A stretch of 64,000 nt of DNA, from positions 2,251,605-2,315,604 of the forward strand of contig UGSS01000002.1 in assembly GCA_900454475.1 (NCBI GenBank), in the 5' to 3' direction. The DNA comes from [Pasteurella] mairii (GTDB lineage Bacteria; Pseudomonadota; Gammaproteobacteria; Enterobacterales; Pasteurellaceae). This document shows, piece by piece, positions 35,695 through 47,530 of this stretch (positions are counted from its first letter, which is position 1; every line of letters begins with the position of its first letter). The position numbers and the translations under genes are program-made. The notes beneath the pieces were generated by a model. The model saw nothing but the letters and a program-made list of their open reading frames with translations, was not told where the DNA came from and made no database searches.

Positions 35695-36849
35695 TTGAAA
35701 ATTAAAATTTATCTTAAATATATTCTGCTTATTTTATTATTTATCTTAATATTGTTATATTTTTTTGGAGAAAAAGAAAATAGACAAGATATTAGTTTTT
35801 ATGTAGAAAAAGGAAATATTCATAAAACCGTGAGCGCCAGCGGTGTTTTACGGGCAGCAGAACAAGTCGATATTGGTGCTCAAGTGTCCGGACAAATTAA
35901 ACATATATTGGTGCAAGAGGGGCAGCGGGTTAAAAAAGGAGATCTATTGGCAATCATTGATCCTAGTTTGGCAGAAACCGATTTAAAACTAGCAAAGACC
36001 GAATTGGAAAATGCTTTGGCAAATTTAGATGCGAAGAAAATTAATCTTAAACAACTTCAATCAGATTGGGAACGTCAGCAACGCTTAACGCTAACAAATG
36101 CAACCACGAAAAGAGAAACCGAAGAGACAAAAAGTCGATTAGATATTGCTAAAGCGGAGGTTAGAATTGCACAAAGTAACCTTAACAGCGCAGAGATTAA
36201 AGTGGAAAAAGCAGAAACAGAATTAGGTTATACAGAAATCCGATCACCTATTGACGCGACGGTAATTTCTGTGATGGCACAAAGCGGTCAAACCTTAGCA
36301 ACCAGTCAACAAGTTCCTGTATTGATGAAATTAGCCGATATTGACACAATGAAAGTCTATGCCAAAATTTCAGAGGCAGATGTGATTGACTTACACCCCG
36401 GACTACCAGTTTCATTTACGTTATTAGGAAATCCAAATTATCAATTTAATGGGCAACTTGATGCTGTTAAACTGGCTCCAGTTTATATCACCGATTTATC
36501 TGATAATGCCAATAATGCGATTTACTATTATGCTACATTTAAAATTCCTAATCTTGAACATAAATTACGTATTGCCATGACGACAGAGGTAACAATTATG
36601 TTGGATAAACGTGAGAATGTATTGACTATTCCTTTATCCGCATTAGGGGAAATGATTGAGCAGGATAAATATTACGTTACATTACTACGTGAAAACGGTA
36701 AAAAAGAACAAGTCACAGTCAAAACTGGGCTAAAAGATGAATCAAAAATAGAGATTATTGAAGGATTGGCTGAGGGAGATGAAGTCGTACTCTCCGTTAG
36801 CGCAATATCTCCGTCTAATGATAGTGAAATTTATAGCATAGGATTGTGA
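35695..36849 (+). CDS. macA: MacA-type periplasmic adaptor
   Basis: A TTG at 35695 with AAAGGCGG upstream gives MKIKIYLKYILL, close to the MacA N-terminus, and 384 residues. An ATG at 35656 is in frame but has no binding site. One N-terminal membrane anchor is followed by the lipoyl pair (VDIGAQVSGQIKHILVQEGQ and YTEIRSPIDATVISV), a coiled-coil hairpin (about 110-200), beta-barrel and membrane-proximal domains. It links MacB to an outer membrane TolC. It overlaps macB by one base (TGATG). MacAB systems export macrolides, heme-like compounds, lipopeptides or toxins; the substrate here is unknown. Confidence 0.88.
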   Translation: MKIKIYLKYILLILLFILILLYFFGEKENRQDISFYVEKGNIHKTVSASGVLRAAEQVDIGAQVSGQIKHILVQEGQRVKKGDLLAIIDPSLAETDLKLAKTELENALANLDAKKINLKQLQSDWERQQRLTLTNATTKRETEETKSRLDIAKAEVRIAQSNLNSAEIKVEKAETELGYTEIRSPIDATVISVMAQSGQTLATSQQVPVLMKLADIDTMKVYAKISEADVIDLHPGLPVSFTLLGNPNYQFNGQLDAVKLAPVYITDLSDNANNAIYYYATFKIPNLEHKLRIAMTTEVTIMLDKRENVLTIPLSALGEMIEQDKYYVTLLRENGKKEQVTVKTGLKDESKIEIIEGLAEGDEVVLSVSAISPSNDSEIYSIGL

Positions 36850-38798
36850 TGAAACAACCATTAATTGAACTAAAAAATATTGAGCGGCGCTATCTTAACG
36901 GTAATACTGAAACAACAGTACTAAAATCAGTTAATCTAAAAATCTATGCTGGCGACATGATTGCTATCGTAGGTGCTTCCGGCTCAGGTAAGTCAACCTT
37001 GATGAACATATTAGGTACTCTTGATATTGCAGATAATGGCGAATATTTGTTTCGAGGGCAAAATATTACTTCATTAAATGCTGATGAACTAGCTGAATTG
37101 CGCTGTCGTCATTTTGGTTTCGTTTTTCAACGTTATCATTTATTACCTCACCTAAGTGCAATAGGCAATGTAGAAATTCCTGCCATTTACTCTGCAACAG
37201 ATAAGGAAAAAAGGATCAAACGGGCAACAGAATTGCTCTGTCGTTTAGGATTAGAAAAATATCTGGAACAAAAGCCATCACAGCTTTCCGGCGGTCAACA
37301 GCAGCGGGTTAGTATTGCTCGTGCGTTGATGAACGGAGGAGAAATTATTTTAGCCGACGAGCCAACCGGCGCACTGGACAGTCAAAGCAGCCATGAAGTA
37401 CTAAAAGTTTTAAAAGAATTAAATCAGCAGGGGCATACCGTTATTTTGATTACCCATGATATGCACATTGCCCAACATGCAGACCGAATTATCACCATAA
37501 AAGACGGTGAAATTATCAATGATAATGATAACATCCACCTTGATACTCCGCCAAAAATTCAAACAGCTTGGAAAAAACCAAGTAAGATCACTAACCGGTT
37601 TGCTTCACTGCTCAGCTATAACGAATCTTTTATTATGGCATTCAATATGATGCGAGCACATAAAGTCAGAACATTATTAACAATGTTAGGGATTATTATT
37701 GGTATCGTCGCTGTCGTCTGTGTAATAGCATTAGGAGAAGGAACTAAAAATAAGGTCTTAAATGAATTTAGCGCATTAGGAAGCAACACAATAGACATTT
37801 TTCCCGGCAAAAACTGGGGGGATACGGAAGCGTACAAAATTCAAACGTTGAATAGTAAGGATTTAACTTTATTACGTCAACAACCTTATGTCAAAGGTGC
37901 CACGCCTAATCTGGTGTTAGAATTACCCGTTCGTTTTTTAAACAAAACGGTTAATGCCACAATAAATGGTGTAGATCAGGATTTCTTTACATTAAAAAAT
38001 TATAAACTGTTGAATGGCAGATTATTTAATCGACAAGATTCAGAAACCAATCAAGCAGTGGGTGTTATTGATAAAAAATCAAAAGAAGTGATTTTTGGTA
38101 CGCAAACAATAGAAGGCAAAACGGTTTTTATAGGTGATGTACCGGTTTTGATTATCGGCGTTGTAGAAGCCTCTTCTCAAATAGCAGAAGGGCAACGGGC
38201 GACCATTTGGTTACCATATAATACTATGATTGCACGCTTACGTAACCAAGCTTACTTTCAGCAAGTCACCGTACAATTAGAACAACAGATTGACCCCGTA
38301 GTTGCCGACAAAGCTATTATTGATTTACTCACTGTTAAACATGGTAAAAAGGACTTCTTTACCTTCAGCAGCAGTAAATTTTTACAATCCTTAAATCGCA
38401 CCACTCAAGCATTGACCTTAATGATATCTTCTATTGCCTTTATTTCATTAATTGTCGGAGGAATTGGTGTAATGAATATTATGTTAGTTTCCGTAATTGA
38501 ACGGACAAAAGAAATAGGTATTCGAGTTGCTGTTGGTGCAAAAGAAAAAGATATACTGCATCAATTTCTGATTGAATCGGCTACTGTTAGCCTTATCGGC
38601 GGTATTATTGGTATATTACTCTCATTACTGTTCGGTTCACTTTTTTCGCTATTGACCGACAGTATTAAAATGCAATTCACACTTTCTTCATTTTTTATTG
38701 CATTTTTATGTTCATCATTAATAGGCATTATTTTTGGTTATTTTCCAGCACGGAATGCCGCCCGTTTAAAGCCAGTAGATGCACTATCTAGAGAATAA
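36849..38798 (+). CDS. macB: MacB-type ABC transporter
   Basis: The ATG at 36849 (a GTG lies one codon earlier) gives 649 residues, close to E. coli MacB (648). The N-terminal ABC domain has Walker A GASGSGKST, the signature LSGGQQQRVSIARALM and Walker B ILADEPTGALD. Four membrane helices follow: one at about 270, then a large periplasmic domain, then three near the C-terminus with GVMNIMLVSVIERTKEIGIR and FGYFPARNAARLKPVDALSRE. It is a mechanotransmission exporter acting on periplasmic substrates with MacA and TolC. Its divergence from a secreted protease and nearness to RTX genes suggest a virulence-associated block, which is inference. Confidence 0.92.
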   Translation: MKQPLIELKNIERRYLNGNTETTVLKSVNLKIYAGDMIAIVGASGSGKSTLMNILGTLDIADNGEYLFRGQNITSLNADELAELRCRHFGFVFQRYHLLPHLSAIGNVEIPAIYSATDKEKRIKRATELLCRLGLEKYLEQKPSQLSGGQQQRVSIARALMNGGEIILADEPTGALDSQSSHEVLKVLKELNQQGHTVILITHDMHIAQHADRIITIKDGEIINDNDNIHLDTPPKIQTAWKKPSKITNRFASLLSYNESFIMAFNMMRAHKVRTLLTMLGIIIGIVAVVCVIALGEGTKNKVLNEFSALGSNTIDIFPGKNWGDTEAYKIQTLNSKDLTLLRQQPYVKGATPNLVLELPVRFLNKTVNATINGVDQDFFTLKNYKLLNGRLFNRQDSETNQAVGVIDKKSKEVIFGTQTIEGKTVFIGDVPVLIIGVVEASSQIAEGQRATIWLPYNTMIARLRNQAYFQQVTVQLEQQIDPVVADKAIIDLLTVKHGKKDFFTFSSSKFLQSLNRTTQALTLMISSIAFISLIVGGIGVMNIMLVSVIERTKEIGIRVAVGAKEKDILHQFLIESATVSLIGGIIGILLSLLFGSLFSLLTDSIKMQFTLSSFFIAFLCSSLIGIIFGYFPARNAARLKPVDALSRE

Positions 38799-38817
38799 AA
38801 CACCATCTATTTATATT

Positions 38818-38860
38818 AAGTCCTTATTCATCTAACTATATAAGGACTTTAGTAATTTTT
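38818..38860 (+). terminator. Terminator of macAB
   Basis: AAGTCCTTAT (38818-38827) pairs with ATAAGGACTT (38840-38849); the downstream bases include five T residues ending at 38860. Confidence 0.7.
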
Positions 38861-38953
38861 AGTTATACGGTATTTATACAACACCTATATAATGCTGATA
38901 ATTTTGACCGCACTTTTTACTATCTAAGAATTTTTCCTAGTTTTTCATCAAAC

Positions 38954-38969
38954 TGTGATCCAATTCACA
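38954..38969 (+). promoter_or_regulatory. Consensus CRP site
   Basis: TGTGATCCAATTCACA is a perfect TGTGA-N6-TCACA match. It lies 83 bases upstream of a small membrane ORF and 450 bases upstream of oadG, implying carbon-source control of what follows. Confidence 0.75.
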
Positions 38970-39036
38970 GAAAAAATCTCCCCCTTTAGGTAAAAATAAA
39001 GACAAGTTTTTTTGGGGAAAATGATGTCAATATTTT

Positions 39037-39210
39037 ATGTTTACACTATTGGAAAAACGCTTTATTCAATTCTTATTTACACTAGTTTTATTAGCGCTTT
39101 TGCTTTTTTTAAACGGAATTTATGGTTTACAGCTGATGTGCATTGCTATCTTAGGTAGCGTTTGTTTATGGGGTGTTTTTGTTACTATCAAATTATTGCA
39201 AACACCCTAG
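39037..39210 (+). CDS. Possible small membrane protein, 57 residues
   Basis: A frame from ATG 39037 to the stop at 39210 encodes a very hydrophobic protein with two predicted helices (FLFTLVLLALLLFL and MCIAILGSVCLWGVFVTI) separated by a short loop. A GGGG stretch lies about 20 bases upstream, too far for this ATG. Tandem ATGs at 39021/39024 belong to another frame that gives only 45 residues. The consensus CRP site and a position before oadGAB support a real transcript, but the start is uncertain and the family unknown. Confidence 0.4.
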   Translation: MFTLLEKRFIQFLFTLVLLALLLFLNGIYGLQLMCIAILGSVCLWGVFVTIKLLQTP

Positions 39211-39405
39211 ACTAAATCGCCGGCAAAATAGTCGCCACAAGTCCTACCACTTTTTCTTATTTCAATATTATCTTATTGAAAACTTTCTATTTTTTGACCG
39301 CTCTTTTCTTTAATTTCATTTTTAACTCTGTGATCTGCTTCAAGTATTTTTTTTATTAAATCAGTTATTATGTAGCGGATGGTTTATATAAAACGAGGTA
39401 AAACA

Positions 39406-39654
39406 ATGACAAATGCCGCATTAATGCAAGAAGGTATTCACTTAATGTTTGCAGGTATGGGATTTGTGTTGGTCTTTTTATGGATCTTAATCTTCGCTAT
39501 CGGATTGATGTCCAAATTGATTAATACTTATTTCCCTGAACCGGTTTCCACGTCAACATCCTCGATCGCGACGACGTCGGAAAATGATATCGAGCGTTTA
39601 CGTCCAGTTATTGTGGCGGCAATCGCGCATCATCGTAAACAACATCTTAAATAA
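39406..39654 (+). CDS. oadG: Oxaloacetate decarboxylase gamma subunit
   Basis: GAGGT seven bases before ATG 39406 gives an 82-residue product; the longer frame from 39379 lacks such a site. One N-terminal membrane helix (GMGFVLVFLWILIFAIGLM) precedes a Ser/Thr-rich linker and a basic C-terminal end (AIAHHRKQH) whose histidines suit the zinc-binding role of OadG. The subunit assembles the alpha subunit onto the membrane beta subunit. It is 15 bases ahead of oadA in the oadGAB operon. Confidence 0.93.
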   Translation: MTNAALMQEGIHLMFAGMGFVLVFLWILIFAIGLMSKLINTYFPEPVSTSTSSIATTSENDIERLRPVIVAAIAHHRKQHLK

Positions 39655-39669
39655 GATTTGGAGAACAAT

Positions 39670-41481
39670 ATGACAGCTCAAACAAAGAAAATTGCGATTA
39701 CCGACGTGGTGTTGCGTGATGCACATCAATCCCTTTTTGCAACCCGTTTACGCCTTGATGATATGCTGCCAATTGCTGCCGAATTGGATAATATCGGTTA
39801 TTGGTCATTGGAGGCCTGGGGCGGCGCGACCTTTGACGCTTGTATTCGTTTCTTAGGGGAAGATCCTTGGGTACGGTTGCGCGAATTGAAAAAAGCCATT
39901 CCGAAAACCCCGTTGCAAATGTTATTGCGCGGACAAAATTTATTGGGCTATCGCCATTATGCTGATGATGTAGTGGATCGGTTTGTGGAACGCGCGGTGG
40001 ATAACGGAATGTCAGTTTTCCGCGTATTTGACGCCATGAATGATCCGCGCAATATGCAGCAAGCGCTGAAAGCGGTGCGCAAAAATGGCGCTCATGCACA
40101 AGGTACATTAAGTTATACCACAAGTCCGGTGCATACCTTAGAAACTTGGTTAAATACCACCGAACAATTGCTAGAAATCGGTATTGATTCCTTGGTGATT
40201 AAAGATATGTCAGGAATTTTGACGCCGGTTGACGCGTATAAATTAGTCAGTGAAATTAAGCAACGGTATGATGTGCAACTGCATTTACATTGCCATTCCA
40301 CCACCGGTCTTGCCGAAATGACCTTGTTGAAAGCGGTGGAAGCTGGTGTAGATGGAATTGACACTGCGATTTCATCCATGAGCGGTACTTACGGTCATCC
40401 TGCAACAGAAGCCTTAGTCGCTGCGTTGCAAGATACCCAATACGATACCGGTTTAAATATCCCGCAATTAGAAAAAATTGCCGCTTATTTCCGCAACGTG
40501 CGGAAAAAATATGCCAAATTTGAAGGGCAATTGCGCGGCGTGGACAGTCGCATTTTGGTGGCACAAGTCCCTGGCGGGATGTTAACCAACTTGGAAAGTC
40601 AATTAAAACAACAAAATGCCTCCGACAAAATTGATTTGGTGTTGGAAGAAATTCCAAAAGTGCGGGCGGATTTGGGCTATATTCCCTTGGTTACACCGAC
40701 CTCACAAATTGTCGGCACCCAATCGGTAATTAATGTATTAATGGGCGAACGCTATAAATCAATTGCCAAAGAAACTGCCGGTATTTTGAAAGGGGAATAC
40801 GGACGTACGCCGGCGCCAGTCAATGCCGAATTGCAAGCTCGAGTGTTGGAGGGAGGACAACCGATTACCGACCGTCCGGCAGATCATCTTGCGCCGGAAA
40901 TGGAAAAATTGATTGCTGAAGTCAAACAACAAGCCAACGAAAAAGGCATTCAATTGGCAGAAAATGAAATTGATGATGTGTTAATTGTGGCATTATTCCC
41001 GCAAATTGGCTTGAAATTCTTAGAAAATCGCGGCAATCAGGATGCCTTTGAACCGGCGCCGACCCTAGAAAATAAAGCCACAGAAAGCAAAATAAATGAA
41101 AAATCGACCGCACTTTCTGCAAAAACGTCGCAAGGTCCGGCAGTTTACACTGTGGAATTGGAAGGCAAAGCCTTTGTGGTGAAAGTGTCTGAGGGCGGTG
41201 AAATCGGGCAAATTAGCGCTGCTGCGCCAACACCAAGCGCACCCGCAACAACGCCAACCAATGCCGAAGGTACACCGGTCAGCGCGCCAATGGCGGGTAA
41301 TATTTGGAAAGTCGTCGCCACCGAAGGTCAGCGTGTGGCGGAAGGTGATGTGTTGTTGATTTTGGAAGCCATGAAAATGGAAACGGAAATTCGTGCATCC
41401 AAAGCCGGCGTCGTGCAAGGTATCCGCGTGAAAACCGGCGATTCTGTTGCCGTTGGCGCTACGTTGATGACCTTAGTGTAG
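39670..41481 (+). CDS. oadA: Oxaloacetate decarboxylase alpha subunit
   Basis: GGAG six bases before ATG 39670 gives 603 residues. The carboxyltransferase TIM barrel (1-300) has [17 protein letters not shown], the metal-site HLHCHST and [16 protein letters not shown] linker rich in Ala/Pro/Thr (about 470-530) leads to the biotinyl domain with K569 in [10 protein letters not shown]. It moves the carboxyl group of oxaloacetate to biotin, which the beta subunit decarboxylates while pumping Na+. An uptake signal copy lies in the linker coding part. Confidence 0.97.
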   Translation: MTAQTKKIAITDVVLRDAHQSLFATRLRLDDMLPIAAELDNIGYWSLEAWGGATFDACIRFLGEDPWVRLRELKKAIPKTPLQMLLRGQNLLGYRHYADDVVDRFVERAVDNGMSVFRVFDAMNDPRNMQQALKAVRKNGAHAQGTLSYTTSPVHTLETWLNTTEQLLEIGIDSLVIKDMSGILTPVDAYKLVSEIKQRYDVQLHLHCHSTTGLAEMTLLKAVEAGVDGIDTAISSMSGTYGHPATEALVAALQDTQYDTGLNIPQLEKIAAYFRNVRKKYAKFEGQLRGVDSRILVAQVPGGMLTNLESQLKQQNASDKIDLVLEEIPKVRADLGYIPLVTPTSQIVGTQSVINVLMGERYKSIAKETAGILKGEYGRTPAPVNAELQARVLEGGQPITDRPADHLAPEMEKLIAEVKQQANEKGIQLAENEIDDVLIVALFPQIGLKFLENRGNQDAFEPAPTLENKATESKINEKSTALSAKTSQGPAVYTVELEGKAFVVKVSEGGEIGQISAAAPTPSAPATTPTNAEGTPVSAPMAGNIWKVVATEGQRVAEGDVLLILEAMKMETEIRASKAGVVQGIRVKTGDSVAVGATLMTLV

Positions 41482-41490
41482 GCGGTGAAT

Positions 41491-42792
41491 ATGGAAAGTA
41501 TTTACGCCTTATTACGTGGCATGGGGATCATGCATTTAGAATGGGGGCAGGCCGTGATGATGGCAGTCAGCCTCTTGTTACTGTGGCTTGCCATTGCACG
41601 CAAGTTTGAGCCTTTGTTGCTGTTGCCTATCGGTTTCGGCGGATTGTTATCCAATATTCCGGAAGCAGGTTTGGCGATGACTGCCTTAGATAATTTACTG
41701 CATCAAGGCTCAAGCGAACAACTGACAATTATCGCCGCTAAGCTTAATAGTGCCGCCGATCCACAGGCAATAAAACTGGCGCTCGCCAACGCGTTGCCAT
41801 CTGTGCAAAACGAACTGGAAGTGATGGCGAGCGATATGGGTTATACCGCCGGCGTGTTAGCACTATTTTATAAAGTGGCAATTGGTTATGGCGTGGCGCC
41901 TTTGATCATTTTTATGGGCGTGGGCGCCATGACGGATTTCGGTCCGCTATTAGCCAATCCAAGAACCCTATTATTAGGCGCTGCCGCACAATTTGGGATT
42001 TTTGCCACCGTTATCGGCGCATTATTGTTAAATTGGATTGGTATCATTGATTTCACCTTGCCGCAAGCCGCGGCGATCGGGATTATCGGCGGTGCCGACG
42101 GTCCGACCGCCATTTATCTTGCCAGCAAATTAGCGCCGGAATTATTGGGCGCGATCGCTGTTGCGGCTTATTCTTATATGGCATTGGTACCCTTAATTCA
42201 ACCGCCAATCATGAAAGCCTTGACCACACCACAGGAACGCAAAATCCGCATGGTACAATTACGTCAAGTCAGCCAGCGGGAAAAAGTGCTGTTTCCTATC
42301 GTGTTATTGGTTTTAGTTGCCTTACTATTGCCAGACGCTGCCCCATTATTGGGAATGTTCTGTTTTGGTAACTTAATGCGGGTCAGTGGCGTCGTTGAAC
42401 GTTTAAACGACACCGCACAAAACGCGTTGATCAATATCGTCACTATCTTTTTAGGCTTATCCGTCGGAGCAAAATTGGTGGCGGATAAATTTTTGCAACC
42501 ACAAACCCTCGGCATTTTAGTACTCGGCGTTATCGCGTTTGGTATCGGCACCGCAAGCGGGGTGTTAATGGCAAAATTAATGAACCGTTTTAGCAAAAAT
42601 CCGATTAATCCGTTAATTGGTGCCGCCGGTGTCTCCGCAGTTCCCATGGCGGCGCGTGTTGCCAACAAAATGGGGCTAGAAGCCGATCATCAAAACTTCT
42701 TGTTAATGCATGCCATGGGACCTAATGTCGCGGGCGTTATCGGTTCCGCTATCGCCGCCGGTGTCATTCTAAAATATATTGCCATTATGTAA
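41491..42792 (+). CDS. oadB: Oxaloacetate decarboxylase beta subunit, Na+ pump
   Basis: ATG 41491 with AGGCGG upstream gives 433 residues, the standard OadB length; a GTG two codons earlier is an alternative. About nine to eleven membrane helices are present. The conserved ion-path motifs are [15 protein letters not shown] (with the key Asp), [21 protein letters not shown] and the C-terminal [15 protein letters not shown]. It couples carboxybiotin decarboxylation to export of sodium ions. Together with oadG and oadA it forms a complete complex used in anaerobic citrate or oxaloacetate metabolism. Confidence 0.96.
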   Translation: MESIYALLRGMGIMHLEWGQAVMMAVSLLLLWLAIARKFEPLLLLPIGFGGLLSNIPEAGLAMTALDNLLHQGSSEQLTIIAAKLNSAADPQAIKLALANALPSVQNELEVMASDMGYTAGVLALFYKVAIGYGVAPLIIFMGVGAMTDFGPLLANPRTLLLGAAAQFGIFATVIGALLLNWIGIIDFTLPQAAAIGIIGGADGPTAIYLASKLAPELLGAIAVAAYSYMALVPLIQPPIMKALTTPQERKIRMVQLRQVSQREKVLFPIVLLVLVALLLPDAAPLLGMFCFGNLMRVSGVVERLNDTAQNALINIVTIFLGLSVGAKLVADKFLQPQTLGILVLGVIAFGIGTASGVLMAKLMNRFSKNPINPLIGAAGVSAVPMAARVANKMGLEADHQNFLLMHAMGPNVAGVIGSAIAAGVILKYIAIM

Positions 42793-42800
42793 TCATTTTT

Positions 42801-42839
42801 ACCTAAATCTTATTATTTTACAAAATATAAGATTTAGGT
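42801..42839 (+). terminator. Terminator of oadGAB
   Basis: ACCTAAATCTTAT (42801-42813) pairs with ATAAGATTTAGGT (42827-42839) over 12-13 bp. The T-run is weak, but the position right after oadB fits. The rest of the 318-base gap to 43111 is AT-rich with no gene. Confidence 0.65.
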
Positions 42840-43110
42840 ATTAATATATGTTCTCGTATTTCTTCCTCACTTTTCAGTAAAAATAACATAAAAAACTTAT
42901 TTAGATTTTTATTCCAGTAAGAATAAATTTTTACAATACTAAAATTTAAAAAAGGCATTAAAACAAAATAATTAATTAAAATAATAACTTTTAAAAGAAT
43001 AAATAACTAAAAAAAGAATAAAAACAAAGATTGTAAAATATTTTTATCTATTGACTGGTTAAAATAATCCGTTATATTAAAAGCCTTATTTTTAATTGAA
43101 GGTTTAAATT

Positions 43111-44619
43111 ATGTCAAAATCAAATAATCAACGTGAAACCTTTTCTAGCCGAAAAGCGTTTATTATTGCGGCTATCGGTTCTGCAGTAGGGTTAGGGAAT
43201 ATTTGGCGTTTCCCCTATGTTACTTATGAAAACGGTGGCGGTGCATTTATCATTCCTTATATTATTGCATTATTAACTGCTGGTATTCCGTTATTGTTTT
43301 TAGATTATGCTATCGGTCATCGTCACCGAGGAGGCGCTCCGCTTTCTTATCGACGTTTTAATCGCCATTTTGAAACATTCGGCTGGTGGCAAGTAATGGT
43401 GAATGTAATTATTGGTATTTACTATGCCGTTATTCTTGGCTGGGCTGCAAGTTATACTTATTTTTCCATCAATGGGGCTTGGGGCGATAAACCGATTGAT
43501 TTTTTCATTGGCGAATTTTTACGTATGGGAGATATTAATCAAGGGGTAAGTTTTGAATTTGTAAGCATGGTTACCGGTCCGTTAATTGCAGTATGGTTAG
43601 TGGCTTTAGGTGTTTTAGCATTGGGTGTACAAAAAGGAATTGCTAAATCTTCCGGAATATTAATGCCTTTACTGATTATTATGTTCATAATTTTAGTTAT
43701 TTCCGCACTTTTCTTACCAGGTTCAGAAAAAGGTCTAGATGCGTTATTTACTCCGAATTGGTCAAAATTATCCGATCCAAGTGTGTGGATTGCAGCTTAC
43801 GGGCAAATATTTTTCTCACTATCTATTTGCTTCGGTATTATGATCACCTACGCTTCTTATTTGAAAAAAGATTCCGATTTAACTGGCAGTGGCTTGGTGG
43901 TTGGATTTGCAAACAGTAGTTTTGAAATTTTAGCAGGTATTGGTGTATTTGCCGCACTTGGTTTTATGGCAACTGCTGCCGGTCAAGAAGTGAGTGATGT
44001 AGCGAAAGGTGGTATCGGATTGGCGTTTTTTGCATTCCCGACAATCATTAACGAAGCCCCGTTTGGTGAAGTGTTAGGCGTATTATTTTTCGGTTCATTA
44101 ACCTTTGCTGCATTGACTTCATTTATTTCTGTCATTGAAGTGATCATTTCTGCGGTACAAGATAAATTAAGATTAGGGAGAGTAAAATCCACTTTTGTTG
44201 TTGGAATTCCAATGATGTTTGTCTCAATTTTACTATTTGGTACAACAACAGGGTTGCCTATGCTAGATGTATTAGATAAATTCGTCAACTATTTCGGTAT
44301 TGTTGCGGTAGCCTTTGTTTCATTAGTTGCTATTGTGACCAATGAAAAATTAAGTACGCTGGGTAATCACTTAAATGAAACATCTTCTTTTAAAGTCGGT
44401 TTTTTCTGGCGTTTATTTATCATCTTAACCACCGGCGTACTTGCCTTTATGTTGTTAAGTGAAGGAGCAAAAGTATTATCGGAAGGTTACGAAGGCTACC
44501 CAAGTTGGTTTGTAAATATCTTTGGTTGGGGAATGTCTATCGGTTTATTTGTGGTTTCATTCCTATTGTCCCGTTTAAAATGGAAAGATGAGCATTTGGC
44601 TGAGCATAGAGGAGAATAA
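43111..44619 (+). CDS. Na+-dependent NSS-family transporter (MetP-like)
   Basis: The product has 502 residues with 11-12 membrane helices. Helix 1 carries the neurotransmitter:sodium symporter signature [16 protein letters not shown]; the Na+/substrate unwound region and [18 protein letters not shown] are also present. A 31-residue protein follows at three bases and matches the small partner found with MetP/alanine-type importers, so this is probably an amino acid:Na+ symporter for methionine or alanine. GAAGG precedes the ATG. It could use the sodium gradient made by the adjacent OadGAB. Confidence 0.9.
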   Translation: MSKSNNQRETFSSRKAFIIAAIGSAVGLGNIWRFPYVTYENGGGAFIIPYIIALLTAGIPLLFLDYAIGHRHRGGAPLSYRRFNRHFETFGWWQVMVNVIIGIYYAVILGWAASYTYFSINGAWGDKPIDFFIGEFLRMGDINQGVSFEFVSMVTGPLIAVWLVALGVLALGVQKGIAKSSGILMPLLIIMFIILVISALFLPGSEKGLDALFTPNWSKLSDPSVWIAAYGQIFFSLSICFGIMITYASYLKKDSDLTGSGLVVGFANSSFEILAGIGVFAALGFMATAAGQEVSDVAKGGIGLAFFAFPTIINEAPFGEVLGVLFFGSLTFAALTSFISVIEVIISAVQDKLRLGRVKSTFVVGIPMMFVSILLFGTTTGLPMLDVLDKFVNYFGIVAVAFVSLVAIVTNEKLSTLGNHLNETSSFKVGFFWRLFIILTTGVLAFMLLSEGAKVLSEGYEGYPSWFVNIFGWGMSIGLFVVSFLLSRLKWKDEHLAEHRGE

Positions 44620-44621
44620 TG

Positions 44622-44717
44622 ATGAGCAGTATTGCAATTTTGATGATGGTTATTGCGTTAGTAATTATTTGGGGTGGTCTATTATTTGCGGTTAAACGCC
44701 TTCCTAAAGAAGGGTAA
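44622..44717 (+). CDS. MetS-like small subunit of NSS transporter, 31 residues
   Basis: The frame reads one membrane helix (IAILMMVIALVIIWGGLLFAV) followed by a basic KRLPKEG end. This is the pattern of the methionine/alanine importer small subunit (MaAIMP_sms). GGAG seven bases upstream supports ATG 44622; an ATG one codon earlier overlaps the transporter stop. The position directly after an NSS transporter gene is diagnostic. A strong terminator follows. Confidence 0.85.
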   Translation: MSSIAILMMVIALVIIWGGLLFAVKRLPKEG

Positions 44718-44730
44718 CATTATCAGATAG

Positions 44731-44761
44731 AAAAAAGGGTTCAAAAAATGAACCCTTTTTT
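44731..44761. terminator. Bidirectional terminator between the transporter pair and atpC
   Basis: AAAAAAGGGTTC (44731-44742) pairs with GAACCCTTTTTT (44750-44761), with A- and T-runs in both directions. It serves the rightward metP/metS-like pair and the leftward atp operon. Confidence 0.9.
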
Positions 44762-44778
44762 ATTAAAGTGCGGTCAAA

Positions 44779-45207
44779 TTAGCGTTTGTTTTTCACTAAT
44801 TTTTCTGTTAATTCGTAAGCACGTAATTTTGCTAATTCTCTTGAAAGTTTAGATGCCAACATCTCATAATTTGCATCTTTCGCGCCTGATACGATATTTT
44901 GTTCAGCACGACGTTTGGCTTCCAAAATACGATCCGCATCAAGCTCTTTTCCACGAATAGCAACATCAGCGAGCACAGTAACAACGGTCGGTTGTACTTC
45001 CAAAAAACCACCGGAAACATAAATTACCTCTTCGTTACCGTTTTCGAAGGTTAACTTTACAATACCCGGCTTAATCGCAGTCATTAACGGGGTGTGTCCC
45101 GGTAAAATACCTAACTCCCCCTCAATACCGGAAGCCTGAATACTTTTTACCTCGCCGGTAAAAATGCTTTTTTCTGCACTTACTACTGTTAATTTAAGTG
45201 TTGCCAT
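44779..45207 (-). CDS. atpC: ATP synthase epsilon subunit
   Basis: Start ATG 45207 ([16 protein letters not shown]) with GAAGGAGAG upstream gives 142 residues. The N-terminal beta-sandwich contains [20 protein letters not shown]; the C-terminal two-helix hairpin (about 85-142) inhibits ATP hydrolysis. It is the last gene of atpIBEFHAGDC. A five-residue longer frame from 45222 lies in the binding site and is rejected. Confidence 0.97.
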   Translation of the reverse strand: MATLKLTVVSAEKSIFTGEVKSIQASGIEGELGILPGHTPLMTAIKPGIVKLTFENGNEEVIYVSGGFLEVQPTVVTVLADVAIRGKELDADRILEAKRRAEQNIVSGAKDANYEMLASKLSRELAKLRAYELTEKLVKNKR

Positions 45208-45249
45208 TTTTCTCTCCTTCAAGTTTGCTGTTTTTCAGTCTTGAAGTGA

Positions 45250-47507
<2,258 letters not shown>

Positions 47508-47530
47508 TTCGTTTCTCCGTTACTGTCTCG

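Noticed and set aside
39021..39158. Alternative 45-residue frame before oadG
   Set aside because: Better spacing to GGGG, but low-complexity product overlapping the two-helix frame; neither is certain and the longer membrane-like frame is preferred.
24243..39405. Insertion sequence or integrase explaining the virulence block
   Set aside because: No transposase, integrase, tRNA or terminal inverted repeat was seen at either edge.
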